A DNA stretch of 64,000 nt, taken from positions 124,001 to 188,000 of the forward strand of contig CM063312.1 in assembly GCA_032173965.1 (NCBI GenBank), in the 5' to 3' direction. The notes under the pieces were generated by a model. That model saw only the letters and a list, made by a program, of their open reading frames with translations, was not told the origin of the DNA and made no database searches. Position numbers and translations under genes: made by a program. Shown piece by piece: positions 42,321-54,315 of the stretch (its first letter is position 1; each line of letters opens with the position of its first letter). The stretch is from Sitta carolinensis (Eukaryota > Chordata > Aves > Passeriformes > Sittidae).

Positions 42321-43179
42321 AGCCCTAGAAACCAGGACTTTGCCCTCGGCAGCTCGGAGCTGCACGAGAGGGATAAAGGATCCCCTGCACACACCGATGC
42401 CCCAGCAGCGGCTCTGCTGCCCCAGGAACGGGGCTGTGTTTGGGAGAGGAAGGATGGGGTCTGCAATGACAGCTGGGATGCGAAGCTTGGGGCCATCCCG
42501 TTACTGAGCAGGTTTTGGGGCACCTCCCGATCCTGAGGGATGAGTTACTGGGAGACACCTGGCTATGACGTTGGAGTGAGGCCCCACAAGGAAGAATGTG
42601 GGGAGCCCGGATTAGGGAAGATCCTGCTGCTTTCTAACACTTTTGGGGGTTATAAACGGCTTTGGGGAAATTCCCGGTCAGTTTATGGACCCCTTTGTTG
42701 GGAGAATCCTGATTCTTTCTGCCAGTTTCGGGGGTTCTGAATGGCTTGTGGTGGCCCACTTTGGTGGGCTCTGGTGCCCCCGCCCACGCTCCGAACTGGT
42801 CCGGACTGGTGCTGCCAGCGCCGCGCGGGGCGGGGCCGCGGGGACCCCCCAGGGCACAGCGCGGCTGCTTTGGGGCTGGGGCAGCGCCCGGCGCTGGGCA
42901 TGGGGCGTGTCGGGGCAGCTGGGGCCGCACTGCGGGCACTGGTGCGGCTGGCAGCTCACCTGGCTGGGGGCCAGCGGCACTCGGGGGAACGTGTGTGCTC
43001 CCCCGGGACCCCCAGCCCGGGGCCACCTCCTTTATCTCTGCCCACAGGGCTCCTAAACATTCCAGAGACAAGAAAAGAGGAGGACTGAGAAACCTCCAAA
43101 TGCAATTGGGGCGTCCCAACCCCCTCCCCCACTCTTTTGGAGTCCCAGCCCCTCTTTTACTCCACTCTTCCACACCTCC
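42321..43179. other. GC-rich region, possible promoter, no gene recognised
   Basis: 42,770-43,030 is CpG-rich and may be another promoter of the zinc-finger cluster. Open frames on both strands here are GC artefacts; none shows a domain. Confidence 0.35.
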
Positions 43180-43886
43180 CCTACTTCCCCCCAAGCCACC
43201 ACCCCTGTTCCCTGAGCTTGGTTTTGAAAGTTCCAGGCCTCACCGGCTCAGTCTCGGAGACTCATCCTGACTTTCCCTCAATTCAGGGAGCACCTGGAAG
43301 GCTCTTTTGGGGAGGAATCCCTGAGTTCTGGTATTTTTACGGTGTAGTTTTGCAGGGAGACAGCTCTGTCTGGCTTTCCCCTCCCTGCTGTGGCCTCTCA
43401 GCTGCCCCCCACACCCTGGCCCTGCTGGGATTTCCCTCCTGGGGACAAGGACCTTCATTCCCTCCCAGGAGCCCAATGCCCGCCGGGGGCTCCAGCTCAG
43501 GGGCTCCTTGAGCAGCTGCCCCAGAACCTCCGCCAGGGTCTCCCAGCGCAGCCACAGCAGCTCGGCCTGGGCTCCCCAAAGCCCTCAGCAAGCCCCAAGG
43601 CCCTGCCAGGAACCCTCAACTCCCTCCAATCCAGCGGCCCCCACAGCCCCTGCAAGTTCCCCCAGGGCACCGGCCATGCCATGGCCCCACCTGGCACTGC
43701 CCATGGCCCACCATGGCCTCACCCAGGGCTCTGTCCCCACCAGGGTTCCAGCCCTGACATTGTCCCCCACGGCTCCAGACCTGCCTGTGTCCCCCCAGGG
43801 CCCCACCAATGGCCACAGCCCCCTCCATGGCCATGTGTCCCCATCTCACTCTCTAGGTCTAGGTGCCCACATGTCTTAGTTCAGTC

Positions 43887-43892
43887 TTTATT
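43887..43892 (-). terminator. Polyadenylation signal of zinc-finger gene 1
   Basis: AATAAA on the minus strand, about 600 bp after the stop codon. The equivalent signal of the mirror gene is at 55,656-55,661. Confidence 0.7.
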
Positions 43893-44114
43893 TTTACCCG
43901 AAGGATGGATATTTTAAAGGAATGAAGAGAAATGGAAAGCAAATCAAGGCCAAAAGAAAAGGATTTCTGTGTCCGTGATGGCTGAGGATCCACGTGCTTC
44001 GGTGGAAGGGAAGATGCTTTCTGGGATGGGTATCCACCCCACTGCCTCCAAAATCTTGATCTTTGTCCCAGTTCATCACCATTTGGCTGCAGAAGATGCC
44101 CTTGGGCAAGAGGA

Positions 44115-44165
44115 AATCAAAATTGTGGAATCCCTGAGGTTGAAAAGACCTCCAACACCATTCAG
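44115..44165 (-). mobile_element. CR1-like fragment in 3' UTR of zinc-finger gene 1
   Basis: 'tgtggaatccctgaggttgaaaagacctcc' pattern resembles the 3' end of a CR1 subfamily, antisense on the plus strand. The mirror copy lies near 55,385-55,440, so it predates the duplication. Confidence 0.5.
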
Positions 44166-44485
44166 TAGTCCTTGATGCCACCAGAAGATATGATTGAACA
44201 CAAAACATTTTCTGGGTTTCAAAGTCAACAATTCCGTTCTCCCCAAGGAATTCCCAATGTTGGTCTGTGTCCTGATGGATGTTCCTGACCCTGCCTTCAT
44301 CCAGGTGCCCACGGGGAGCCAGGAAGATGTGGAGCCCCCCCCAGTCAGGCGTCTTCCCAACAGGGATGACCAGCACGAGGCAACCCCAGGGCTCTGCCCA
44401 ACGGGGTCACTGGGGATCATCCAACGCGGATCCTCCCAGGGGGGATGGAGCTGGAGCAGCGCACGAAGCATCCCCAGGGCTTCCC

Positions 44486-45403
44486 TTAGTGGAGCCTCCG
44501 TTGGTGTTGGGTCAAGTTAGAGCTCTGGGAGAATCTCTTCCCACACTGGGGACACTTGTAGGGCCTCTCCCCGGTGTGGATGCGCCGGTGCAGGGTAAGG
44601 TGGGAGTTGCGGTTGAAGCCCTTGCCGCAGTCGGGGCAGCGGAAGGGCCTCTCCTCTGAGTGAATCCGCTCGTGTGAAAGGAGACCAGAGCTGCTCTGAA
44701 AACCCTTCCCACACTTGGAACACTCGTAGGGCCTCTCTCCAGTGTGGATGAGCCGCTGGTGTTTTCTCAGGTTGGAGCTCCGACCAAAGCTCTTCCCACA
44801 TTCCAGGCAGGTGTAGGGCCGTTCCCCAGTGTGGACCACCTGGTGCTGCATCACATGGGAGATCTTCCTGAAGCTCTTCCCACATTTCTCACATTCATAG
44901 GGCTTTCCCCCAGTGTGGACCCTCTGGTGTTCCCTCAGGTGGAAGCTCCATCTGAAGCTCTTCCCACATTCCACACACACATAGGGCTTTTCCCCAGAGT
45001 GGATCCTCTCATGATCTCTCAGGCTGAAGCTCTGGCTGAAGCTCTTCCCACATTCCACACACTCATAGGGCCGTTCCCCAGTGTGGATCCTCTGGTGCTT
45101 GATCAGGCCAGAGCTGTCTCTGAACCTCTTCCAACAATCCCCACACTGGTAGGGTTTTTCCCCAGTGTGGATCCTCTGGTGCTCTGTGAGATCGCATCTG
45201 TAGGTGAAACCCTTCCCACATTGCAAGCACTTGTGGGGCTTCTCCCCACCACGAGGCTTCTCCCCCAGCTCTGAGCTCTGGCTGAATCTCTGGCTGTCCT
45301 CCTGGCACAGGGAGGGTCTTTGCTCTTCCTCCTCACAGCACCCTGGGATGGGTTTGCAGCACCTCCTCCTCTGGGATCTCCGAGGCTTCTCCTCCTCATC
45401 CAT
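44486..45403 (-). CDS. C2H2 zinc-finger protein 1, nine fingers
   Basis: 305 residues in one exon. The acceptor 'tttattcccaag' before 45,413 gives a short 5' untranslated piece, and the Met ([11 protein letters not shown]) at 45,403 is chosen because the mirror gene starts at the same place. Residues 1-60 form a charged leader with no KRAB or SCAN domain, of a type frequent in bird zinc-finger families. Nine C2H2 fingers follow, joined by TGEKPY/TGERPY linkers; fingers 6 and 9 have H-x4-H spacing. Finger 2 has CGDCWKRF with Trp instead of Gly. Such proteins bind DNA in the nucleus; the target is unknown. The leader intron (45,413-48,436) holds an antisense ERV. Confidence 0.9.
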   Translation of the reverse strand: MDEEEKPRRSQRRRCCKPIPGCCEEEEQRPSLCQEDSQRFSQSSELGEKPRGGEKPHKCLQCGKGFTYRCDLTEHQRIHTGEKPYQCGDCWKRFRDSSGLIKHQRIHTGERPYECVECGKSFSQSFSLRDHERIHSGEKPYVCVECGKSFRWSFHLREHQRVHTGGKPYECEKCGKSFRKISHVMQHQVVHTGERPYTCLECGKSFGRSSNLRKHQRLIHTGERPYECSKCGKGFQSSSGLLSHERIHSEERPFRCPDCGKGFNRNSHLTLHRRIHTGERPYKCPQCGKRFSQSSNLTQHQRRLH

Positions 45404-45480
45404 CTGGCCACGCCTTGGGAATAAAAAATCCTGGTTTGGGGGAAAAAACAAGAGGATAGCACCTTAGTCTGGGGGTTCCT

Positions 45481-48262
45481 TCCTGCCCAAGTTCATCTCA
45501 GGAAGTCATTGGCCATCAATTAAAAAGTCTACTAGAAAATCCTATTAGGTTAGCAAAACAAGTAAACCAGTTTTTGCAGCCCAATATTTATACCTGAGAC
45601 AAAGTGCAATCTATACTAAACCTTTTGTTGACATTCCAAGAAAGACAATGATTCCAGTGGCAGGGATGGGGATATGGGAGAGGGAAAAGGCAAACGGACC
45701 CCTGGGGAGGAAAAGATGTCATCACAGCACCCCATGGGGGACCACAATCACCCCAGGGCAGGCAGAACATGGAAGAGTATAGAACATTAATTATCAGGGG
45801 AATTACAGAGTCTGCTCCCCAATATCAGAATGCCCATAGGGCGTTTGCTGAACAACAGAAAAAAGAGGGGACCTCAACTGAATGGCTGGAGAGGTGAAAA
45901 AGAAGTATCAGACAGTGCTCAGGAAGACACACTGATACAGAGGCTAGACAAACTCTGATAAAAGTCACCTTTGTCACTCATGCTTGGCCAGATAGAAGAA
46001 AAAGCTAGAGAGACTGGATGACTGGCAAGACAGGGGGCTGAATGACCTGTTGGAAGAAGCCCAAAAGGTAAATTTTGTACGGAGGCACAAAGAGAAAGCA
46101 AAGGCAAAAGCTGAAGGAATGGCAGCGGCTACTGCCGAAGGAAACCACCGGGCACAGACCCACTCCTTGAAGGAGGGGAGAGCCCAGTCAGGCCAAAACA
46201 AGGGGGACCCAGAGGAGCTCAAAGGGAACAGAGTCCCCTGCGAAAGAGAACCTAAAAAGGAAAGGGGGAATTTAATACCCGGGGCCCAATCTGTCACTAT
46301 TGCAACGAGATCAAACACTTAAGGCAAAGCTGCCCACAGAGAGAAGAAGATCTGAAAGCTTTTAGTGAGGTTCAAGAAACAAACAGGAAGGTCAGAGGCT
46401 CCATCTTCTGGGGTCAAAATATCAGCAACAGCCCCTAACAGCTTTACAAGTAGGTCCCCAGGGGGAGAGATTTACATTTCTAGTAGATACAGGGGCAGAG
46501 AGAACATGTGTTTGCAAAATTCTGAAAAGATGTGAAAAAAGCCAAACTACAATCCAAGGAATAGGGGCAAAAGGGCAAAGATTTAAAGCACCAGTTATAA
46601 ACCATGTGATATTTGAAGGAAAAAGTAAAACAGGGATAGAGGATGTTTTATTTGTACCAGGAGCAGGATGCAATTTGTTAGAGAGAGATTTACAAGTGCA
46701 GTGAGGCACAGGGGTGCTTCCAGAAGGAGATAAAATGGCCTCAAAGTCCTCCCATTAAAAGAGGAAGATGAAAAGCAGATTGAAGAAGTAGTCTGGGCTG
46801 GGCCTCGAAATAGGGCAAGTTAAAAAGTTCATTAGTGCCCCTGCTCGAAGTCTCCCTGCTTTAGAGAAACCCTTTTACCTATTTGTAGATGGAGAAAATA
46901 GGGTAGCCCACAGAGCCAAGCCCAAAAATGGGGTGTGTGTGTGTTCCAAGAAACCAGTAGCTTCCTTGTCCAAATTAGTAGACCCTGTCAGTTGGGCGGC
47001 CCACCTGTATCCAGGAGGGAGCTGCCACTGTTCTGCTAGTAGAAGAAAGGACAAAGTTAACTTTTAGAAGAAAACAGAAAGTGCACACCCCACAGGCAGT
47101 TAGGAATATTTTGAATCAAAAAGCTGAGAAGTGGATCACTGACTCTCAGGTGTTAAACTAGGAAGCAATTCTAATAAAGAAAGATGATTTAGAAATAGTC
47201 ACAGATAAACACCTTAATCCAGCCCAGATTTTATCAGAGAATCAGTAGAAGAACTGGTGCAGGATTGCTTAGAAATCATAAACCATCAACCCAAAGTGAG
47301 AGAAAATCTGACAGACCAACCCCTCCAGGGCACGGAGCAATTATCCATTGGTGGGTCCTCAAGAGCAATTCAGGGGAAGGGAATGGCAGGATGTGCTACA
47401 GTGAATAAAGAGTTAGCAAGTGCAGAAAAGAAAAAGTTTCCTCCCAGCTGGTCAGCCCAAGCCTGGGAGTTATAGGCTTTAAAACGAGCCCTTGAAATAT
47501 CAGCACTTTCTAAGAGGGACCATGGACACTGATTCTAAGCATGCCTTTGGGGTAGCGCATCCTTTGGGAAAATTTAAAAAGAAAGAAGTTTGCTAAATTC
47601 AAAAAGCGAAAGGACTAGTGCATAAAGGCCTTATCTCAAAAATATTAAATGCCTTACAATAGCCAAAGGAAATTGCAGTTGTGCACATTTGGGGGATACC
47701 AGTAAAGAACCACTCTAGAAATACGGGGAAACAATTTAGGAAACTTAAAGGATAAAAATTAAGCTGAATGTGAAAAAAAACCCTATAATGATAGTTCTAA
47801 CCCCCACACAAAAAATTCAGGTTATACCAATATTCATTGAAATGGAAGAAAAGGAATTCTTAAAAATAAGAGCACACAAAGACAAGAAAGGGAAGTAGGT
47901 CCTATCTAATTGGAAATACCTATTAAATAAGCCACGAGCAAAAAATATAGTAAAAAGCATGGAGAGTAAGGCTCATTAAGGTACTCAAGCGCTAAGTGAT
48001 CAATTCCTGAGAAACTGGGGTTGCGTGGGCATTTTTACAATAGCGAAGTAAATAACTGAAAGGTGCAGAATATACCAAAAAGTAAACAGGAAAGTCATGA
48101 GGAGAGCACAGCAGAGAAGGTGAGAATTAATCTTACGACCCTTCCAAAGTATCCAAGAAGATTTCACTGATCTCTCCAAGGTGCAACGGTGAAGACTTTT
48201 GCTACTAACAGTGGATCATTTAACCCATTCAGTAGACGCAGGAGCAGTGGCTAAAGCTACTG
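45481..48262 (+). mobile_element. Old gammaretrovirus-like ERV in the leader intron of zinc-finger gene 1
   Basis: In order on the plus strand: capsid remnants (45,525-46,030), zinc knuckle C-x2-C-x4-H-x4-C at about 46,291-46,335, protease LVDTGAERT at about 46,480 with LLERDL near 46,680, then directly RNase H (about 46,850-47,700) and integrase to about 48,262. Reverse transcriptase is mostly deleted near 46,800-46,840. Many stops. No LTR or env. It ends abruptly at the CpG island. Antisense to the zinc-finger gene. Confidence 0.85.
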
Positions 48263-48422
48263 CCAGTAGAGGATGCAAAACTCTTCTCGAACTCCTCACT
48301 GCCCGCTGCCGCAGCGCCCTCAGGGCAGGGCCAGCACGGGGCCCACACGGCACCAGGAACCCGCCAGAGCGCCCTGCCGCCCCCTCCGCCCGCAGCCAGC
48401 CCCGAGAGCCCCGCAGAACCCA

Positions 48423-48720
48423 GCGCCGCTCCCACCTGCGCCGGGGCCGCCTCCGAGCTCCGCCGCCGCCTCCGCGCTGCTCCCCAGGCAGCCCCGGTGC
48501 GATCCCGGGCACTGCCAGGATGTCCCACAGCGCTGCCAGCAGGATCGCAGCTGTGCCCAGCGCGCTGCCTCAGCCGCTCCGGCAATGGCGGCTGCGCGGG
48601 GGGCTCCTGGGCGGCACCGGGGCCGTGCTTGGCCCCGCTCGGACCAATCAGCGCGCGACATCCCGGAGTGACGGCAGCCTCAGCCAATGGCAGCGAGCGG
48701 CGGGCTCTGCACACGGCCCA
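48423..48720 (-). promoter_or_regulatory. CpG-island promoter and exon 1 of zinc-finger gene 1
   Basis: Two CCAAT boxes (48,644-48,648 and 48,684-48,688) precede a GC-rich non-coding exon on the minus strand that ends with donor CAG|GTGGGA (exon end 48,436). The block is the mirror image of 50,897-51,194 with only one mismatch seen over about 285 bp. It probably drives transcription leftward into 44.5 kb. Confidence 0.75.
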
Positions 48721-50896
48721 ACCCCGCCCCGTGCTCCCAGCACCCCCCGCGCTGGGTGGGGGCAAAGGCGGAGCTGAGGGGGCAGCCTCGGCACGGGCCC
48801 GGGACTGAGCGGGGATTGAGCTGCCAACACAAAGAATATTTTTTACAGCTCCGGCATCGCCACTCTGGGTAATCCAGCGTTTCTCTCCACCGCTCTCCGG
48901 GGGCGATCCAAGACCGATGTCCCCCTCCCACCCCGGTACCGGGCGATCGCCCCGTGCAGACCCCAAAACATCCCCGAAGGGGCATTCGCAGCTCAGCTTT
49001 GGGGTCCTGCAAGATGCAAACATCCCCCTACTCCACGTCAGCCAAAGTTAAACCCTCCCGGGAACCCACAAAGATATTTGAGCTCGATTCGGGAAGCTGC
49101 GAGCTCCAAACACCGCCAGGAGAAGCGCTGCTCGGGCCCCCGGAGAGATTTGGGGCGAGCTCCCGCTCCCCTGGGGGAAGGGGCGGCCGATGCTCCCGGA
49201 GCCGCGGCGGACAGAGCGGTTTTGGTGGCTCCCGGCATCCAGGCAGGGCCAGCCCAGCCCCGGGGATGCCGAGGGGTTTGTGGGGCTCCCCCGTTTGCGG
49301 GACATCCCCGCTGCAGGAGGGTGTCCCCCGTCGGTGCAGCCCCAGCCCTCAGGCAGCGCTCAGCCCGGCAGAGAACGCGCTCACCTGGGGCCACATTTTT
49401 GGCCACACATGAGCCCCTGGACCTCTCGATACTCATTTTTGGGGTGCACCCGAGCTGCCGGATAGCTGGGACACACTTATGGGGGATGTCTTGGGTTTAC
49501 ATAGCCTGGTTTTGGTAGCTGGGGTTGGTTCAGGGGTGAGTTCTGAGGGAAGCTGCTGGAAGCTTGCTCCGTGTCCGGCAGATCTAATCCCTGCTGGCTC
49601 CAAAGCTGGAGGCATGGGATGCAGAGATGGCCAGGGCTGCAGAGATGGCCAGGCATGCAGAGATGCCCCCGCAGCCCCTGGAGCAGCCCCTGCCGGAGCA
49701 GGGCGAGGCCTGAGCTGAGGCTGTGACCCCGTGGGACACCTGTGCACAGAGGGGCCCCGCTGGAGCCGCCTGTCCTGGCAGCGCTGACCCCGTGGCAGTG
49801 ACCCCCGGGGCTGCAGCAGAGTGAGGGGGCTGCTGCCCGGGGGACGGACTCAGGCTGCAGAAGTTCCTGGAGAAGTGTCCGCTGGGAGGGAGCCCAGGGA
49901 GCAGCAGGGGAAGGGCTCCTGTCCCTGAGCAGAGAGGGAGAAGCCACGGGGGATGAACTGACCATGGCCCCATTCCCTGTCTGCCTGCACTGCCCGGGCA
50001 GGAGGCAGAGCTGGAAGGAGGGAGGGCTGGGGGAAGGTGTTTGGAAGGGTTTTCTTTTTCTTCCCATTATCCTGCTCTGAAATTTGTTAGCAATAAATTC
50101 AATTCATATCTCCAGTTGGAGCCTGTTTTTCCCCTGACAGTGTTTGATGAGAGATCTCTCCTGGTCCTTATCTGCACTCATGAAGCCTTGGTTAAATTTT
50201 CTCTCCCCTGTGCGGCTGTGGAGGGCATTGAGAGAGCGGCTTTGGTGGGTGCCTGGCACGGGGCCAGCATCCCCCCACTGCAGTGGGACATGTCCTCGTG
50301 TGGCCCTGTGCTGTGGTGCCACAGGTGCTGTTGCTTTTGTCTGCTTTCTGATTTTCTCTTGTGCATTCAATGCTTGTGCGGTGCCCCCAGTGTCCCTCGT
50401 GTTCCTTTGGCGCCGGCAGCGCCGTCCCTTGCCCTGCTCCCTCTCGCCCGTTCCCTCCCGGCTGGCGGAGCCTTGGAGCTGCCGTGGGGGCCGTGGGGCT
50501 GCCCCGGGGGCTGCGCCCCGAGCCGGGGCCCCTTGCCAGTGCTCTCAGTCTGCCCACGCAGCCTGGAGCAGCCAGCGAGCCCTTCAGCTGGGGCGGCAGA
50601 GAGGCGCTGCTGGCGGGTCCCGCCTCACTTTGCTGCCGCTGGTTCTTGCCAACGTGGGGAAAACAATTGTGTGAGTTTTCTGCCAGAAATCTCCTTTCCC
50701 CCACTCATTTACAGGGGTTTGGAACGGATTTCCCGTTTTGGGGGAAATCAAAGCCGTGCACTGATGCTGTCATTCGGGGTAGGAGAAGTGAGGGCTTCCC
50801 GCGGAGCCGGAGCCCCCGAAGGCGCGGGGCTGGGAAAGCGGCGCCGGGAGCTGCGGAGAACTCTGTGTGCGCAGCTCAATGGCGGCCGGGCCCGGC
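48721..50896. other. Spacer between the mirrored promoters
   Basis: Not mirror-symmetric. CpG-rich to about 49,480, then a 'gcagagatggccagg' short tandem repeat at 49,616-49,665. Around 50,020-50,230 a stretch with AATAAA (about 50,091) followed by 'cctgacagtgtttgatgagagatctctcc' may be the end of an unclassified bird LTR. No exon recognised. Confidence 0.4.
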
Positions 50897-51194
50897 TGGG
50901 CCGTGTGCAGAGCCCGCCGCTCGCTGCCATTGGCTGAGGCTGCCGTCACTCCGGGATGTCGCGCGCTGATTGGTCCGAGCGGGGCCAAGCACGGCCCCGG
51001 TGCCGCCCAGGAGCCCCCCGCGCAGCCGCCATTGCCGGAGCGTCTGAGGCAGCGCGCTGGGCACAGCTGCGATCCTGCTGGCAGCGCTGTGGGACATCCT
51101 GGCAGTGCCCGGGATCGCACCGGGGCTGCCTGGGGAGCAGCGCGGAGGCGGCGGCGGAGCTCGGAGGCGGCCCCGGCGCAGGTGGGAGCGGCGC
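50897..51194 (+). promoter_or_regulatory. CpG-island promoter and exon 1 of zinc-finger gene 2
   Basis: Mirror image of 48,423-48,720. Inverted CCAAT boxes (ATTGG) at 50,929-50,933 and 50,969-50,973, and a non-coding exon ending at CAG|GTGGGA (exon end 51,181). Drives transcription rightward toward 54.3 kb. Confidence 0.75.
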
Positions 51195-51879
51195 TCGCTG
51201 TGTGGTGTTGCTTGATGCTTGCTGCAGGTCCGTGCTGTTTTGGTGATGATCGTTATCTCTGTGGGTATCTTTTGGGCTCTTCCCAGCCTGTTGACCTGTT
51301 AAATGCATCTCCCTTGAAAAGTGTAACCTCTCTAAAAAAATAATTCTTTAATGTTCCTTTCCCGGAAACAAATGCAATCGAAGCCTAAGTAGAGAAATAA
51401 GATTTAAGAAAAAGTTTAACCCTGGTATATTTTGCAGCAGTCTAACCCTCCATCCCAGTGTGTGAGTGTAAGTGAGCCCCCAGTGGAATTCTGGCGCTGT
51501 CTCCGGCCCAGCTGTGGCAGTGCAGGCACAGAAAGCACTGAAGCTCAGGTAGTGGCAGCAAGGATTGTCCCCGGTGTCTGGAGCTGCCCCAGGAGGTGCC
51601 CACGCAGACGATTCCAGCAGAGGCTCTGTGGTCAGGCCCAGGGGCTTCCCCCGCTGTGGAGCCCGGGCTGCTGCTGCGTTGCCTTCCGGGCAGGCTCAGG
51701 GGGGGGCCTCCCGTGCTCCTGCTGCAGCCGGGGAGTGCAAATCTCTGGGGCTGCAGAGCCCCTGAGCCGAGGGTGAGGGGTCCCCCCGTGTGCAGCTGTG
51801 CTGGGGCTGTTTCTGTGCCCAGGGACACTCGGGATGGGCCACGGCCCTGGGCCCCCAGTGGTGCTGCTTTGCACTCCTC

Positions 51880-53630
51880 AGGCAGGGCCCCATGTCCTGC
51901 TGGGATGTTGTGAGCAGCCAAGTCCATAGGTGGGTTTGTCTGCTAAATGTCTCCCAGCCCGGCTCTGGAGCTGTGTCACTTGAATGCAGTGCTGGGTTCC
52001 TGCCCAGCCCCTCTGCAGGCTGTTCCAACAGGAGGCTGGGTTAAACCCTTCCCCTGTGCTCCATTCTAAATCCTCCTGTGCCACTGCACCAGTTCCATCC
52101 TGTAATACCTGAGCACTGCTCATCCATTTAGAGGCTCTTTTGGTTATCAGAGCTTTCACTTGATGCCACACTTGAGCAACAGGAGATGCTGCTGCCCTCA
52201 GTTTTGGGGCCTCAGTTCCCATTCAAGCTGTAGTTGCACAATTGTGCAGACACTGAGGCAACTCTGGACACTGGGTTAAACATTTTAGCACATGAATTCC
52301 CTTGGTATGGCCCTGTTTATCATCCACATGCAATTCAGGTTTTTTTTCTGCATTTGGAAGAATCATGCCTGGGGTATCAATCATTTTGTTTTTTCATTTT
52401 CTCAAGTTTTTTCTTTTTCTCATGTCCATACCGTAACAACGAGCCTCTCTGTGGCTAAAAAGTCCTACAGTGTTCTGGCTAGAACAGAGAATTGTCAGTC
52501 CAGGTCCTGCAATTCCCTATTAATCCTCAGAATTGTCCCGTCTCTGTTTTAGTACTGGGTAATGTTATTGCTGACATTCCCTGTACCCTCTCTGAGTCAA
52601 TACACCACAAACCTTCAGTCAAAATATGTTCCAAATATTTAAACTTTTTCTCCACGTTTTGCTAGGGTTTTTTTTTTTGTTTTGTTTTTGTTTTTGTTTT
52701 TTTTTTTTCATACTCAAAGATGCTTTTTAGCTTGAAAATTAGAGCATTTCATGGAGGCTTCTTCTACCACTTTGTCTTGTCCTCCTTCTGGGAGCAAGTC
52801 TTCCACATCCTGCACTAACCCAGATCTGGGGGTTGGGGTAAATTCTTTAGGTATTTTCTGCAAGGCTTGCCCGAATAGGCTGGTGCTTCCGTGCATCCCT
52901 GCAGAAGGACCCTCCATGTCTTGACCATTTTCCCTTCTCCCTCTTTTTCCCAGTCCAAGGTAAAATCCTGCTTAGCATCCTCTGTAAGTGGGCATCCCCA
53001 GAAAGCATCTTTTCCATCCAGTGCTGAATGGCAGCAGTGTGAGGAGGGGACCTGGTTCAGGGTGGTGTGAGGATCTGAGACTGTGGGGTGCCTGGGTTTA
53101 ATGATGTTATTTATTATTCATGGCTCCTGCACCATTCCATAGATTCCATCTGATTTCCTGACTGGCAGGAGAGGAGCATTGCAGGGAGAGATGCCTGGCT
53201 CCCAAAGCCCTGCCTTTAGCAGGGACTCAATGCCAGGCTGTGAGCCCTTCCTTGCCTCCCTTGGATCAGGGCATTGCTTTTAGACACCACTTGTGCTGGG
53301 TGCTTCCAGGTGCTTTGGATAGGCTCCAGATCTAATTTTCCCTATTTCCCTGGGTCTGTCCACACTTGTGGGTTCCCTTCAGCACAGGCCTTGCCAGACG
53401 TTTGACACAAAGGTCCAACAGAACTGGTCTCTGTATCAGCTTTTACAATATTAATTTTCATTCCCAATTTAGCCATCAAATCCCTTCCCAGTAAATTACA
53501 TTTGGGAGCAAATAATTAATGCATTTCAAACCGATTCCCCATATCTGCTAATAGTGGTTGAATAAAACACACCCACTCATCTTTCCCACTTATGCCCTGA
53601 ATATTCCAAGCCATTTTTGGTGTTTTCCCC
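51880..53630 (-). mobile_element. Old ERV pol remnant in the leader intron of zinc-finger gene 2
   Basis: On the minus strand in order: protease C-terminal part (LLGRDLMAKLGMK, about 53,480), reverse-transcriptase finger region (APLLPVRKSDG, about 53,150-53,200), and connection domain (ALITKRASKWMSSAQVLQ, about 52,130-52,190). Stops and frame changes throughout. Its sequence differs from the ERV in the other intron, so it is a separate insertion, yet it is also antisense to its zinc-finger gene. A T-rich run lies at 52,665-52,710. Confidence 0.7.
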
Positions 53631-54240
53631 CCTTAGGTCTAAGACTGAGAGTGGATGGAGAGGCCCCTGTGTCCATGAGGAAAGGCCTCCTCTCTCTGCA
53701 GCCCCCCGGAATGTTCCGCAGGGCTGCAGTGTGCTGGGTCCCTGGTGCAATGGGAGCTGTGCCAGCCCTGCCAGTGCCTGTCCATGCTGGGGTGGCCTTG
53801 CTGCTGCTGAGGGTGCTGCTGTGTGTGCTTGCAGTGTCCTTGTGCATTGCTGCAGCTGGAAGCCCGATTCCTTGCCAGGGGCTGTTTGTGTGGGCTGTGC
53901 CCTGCCCAGGAGGCCAATGCCTCTGCCAGGTGCTTGTGGCCGAGGCCGTGGCCTGGGTGCTGGGGCCCCCTTGGGCGCTGGGGTTCCTCCCTGCGGGGCT
54001 GTAGAAACTCTGCCCTGGCCTTTGCCTTGCCCTGGGCCTTTTGCTCCTCCCTTCTTGCATTGCCCTGCTGTGCCTTTGTGCCCAAGTGCTGCATGAGGGC
54101 TTCAATGCATCTTGATATTTGGCGAGATTTTGGTCTGTGTGTTGTTTTTTGGGGGATTTTGGGCATGAGCTTTGCGTATTGGTGGTTCTTAAAGGCACAA
54201 AATGCCATATGGGTTTGCGAGATGAACTCGCGCAAGGAGG
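53631..54240. other. Intron of zinc-finger gene 2, nothing recognised
   Basis: GC-rich stretch with open frames on both strands but no domain or splice-bounded exon. Confidence 0.4.
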
Positions 54241-54315
54241 AACCCCCAGGCCAATGTGCTCTTCTCTTGTTTTTACCCCCCAAAGCAGTATTTTGTATTC
54301 GCAGGGTATGTCCAG

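Larger units (their letters stand above)
43180..45480. repeat. Left arm of inverted duplication
   Basis: Reads as the reverse complement of 54,240-56,400. In 43,440-43,660 about 5 mismatches occur per 220 bp. Identity falls to about 70% at the outer end (43,180-43,380). The arm contains the zinc-finger coding exon, its 3' untranslated region and extra downstream DNA. Confidence 0.9.

Noticed and set aside
43390..43917. Pro-rich frames conserved between the inverted arms
   Set aside because: Conservation is explained by recent duplication of the whole arm; the frames have no known domain and lie beyond the zinc-finger polyadenylation signal.
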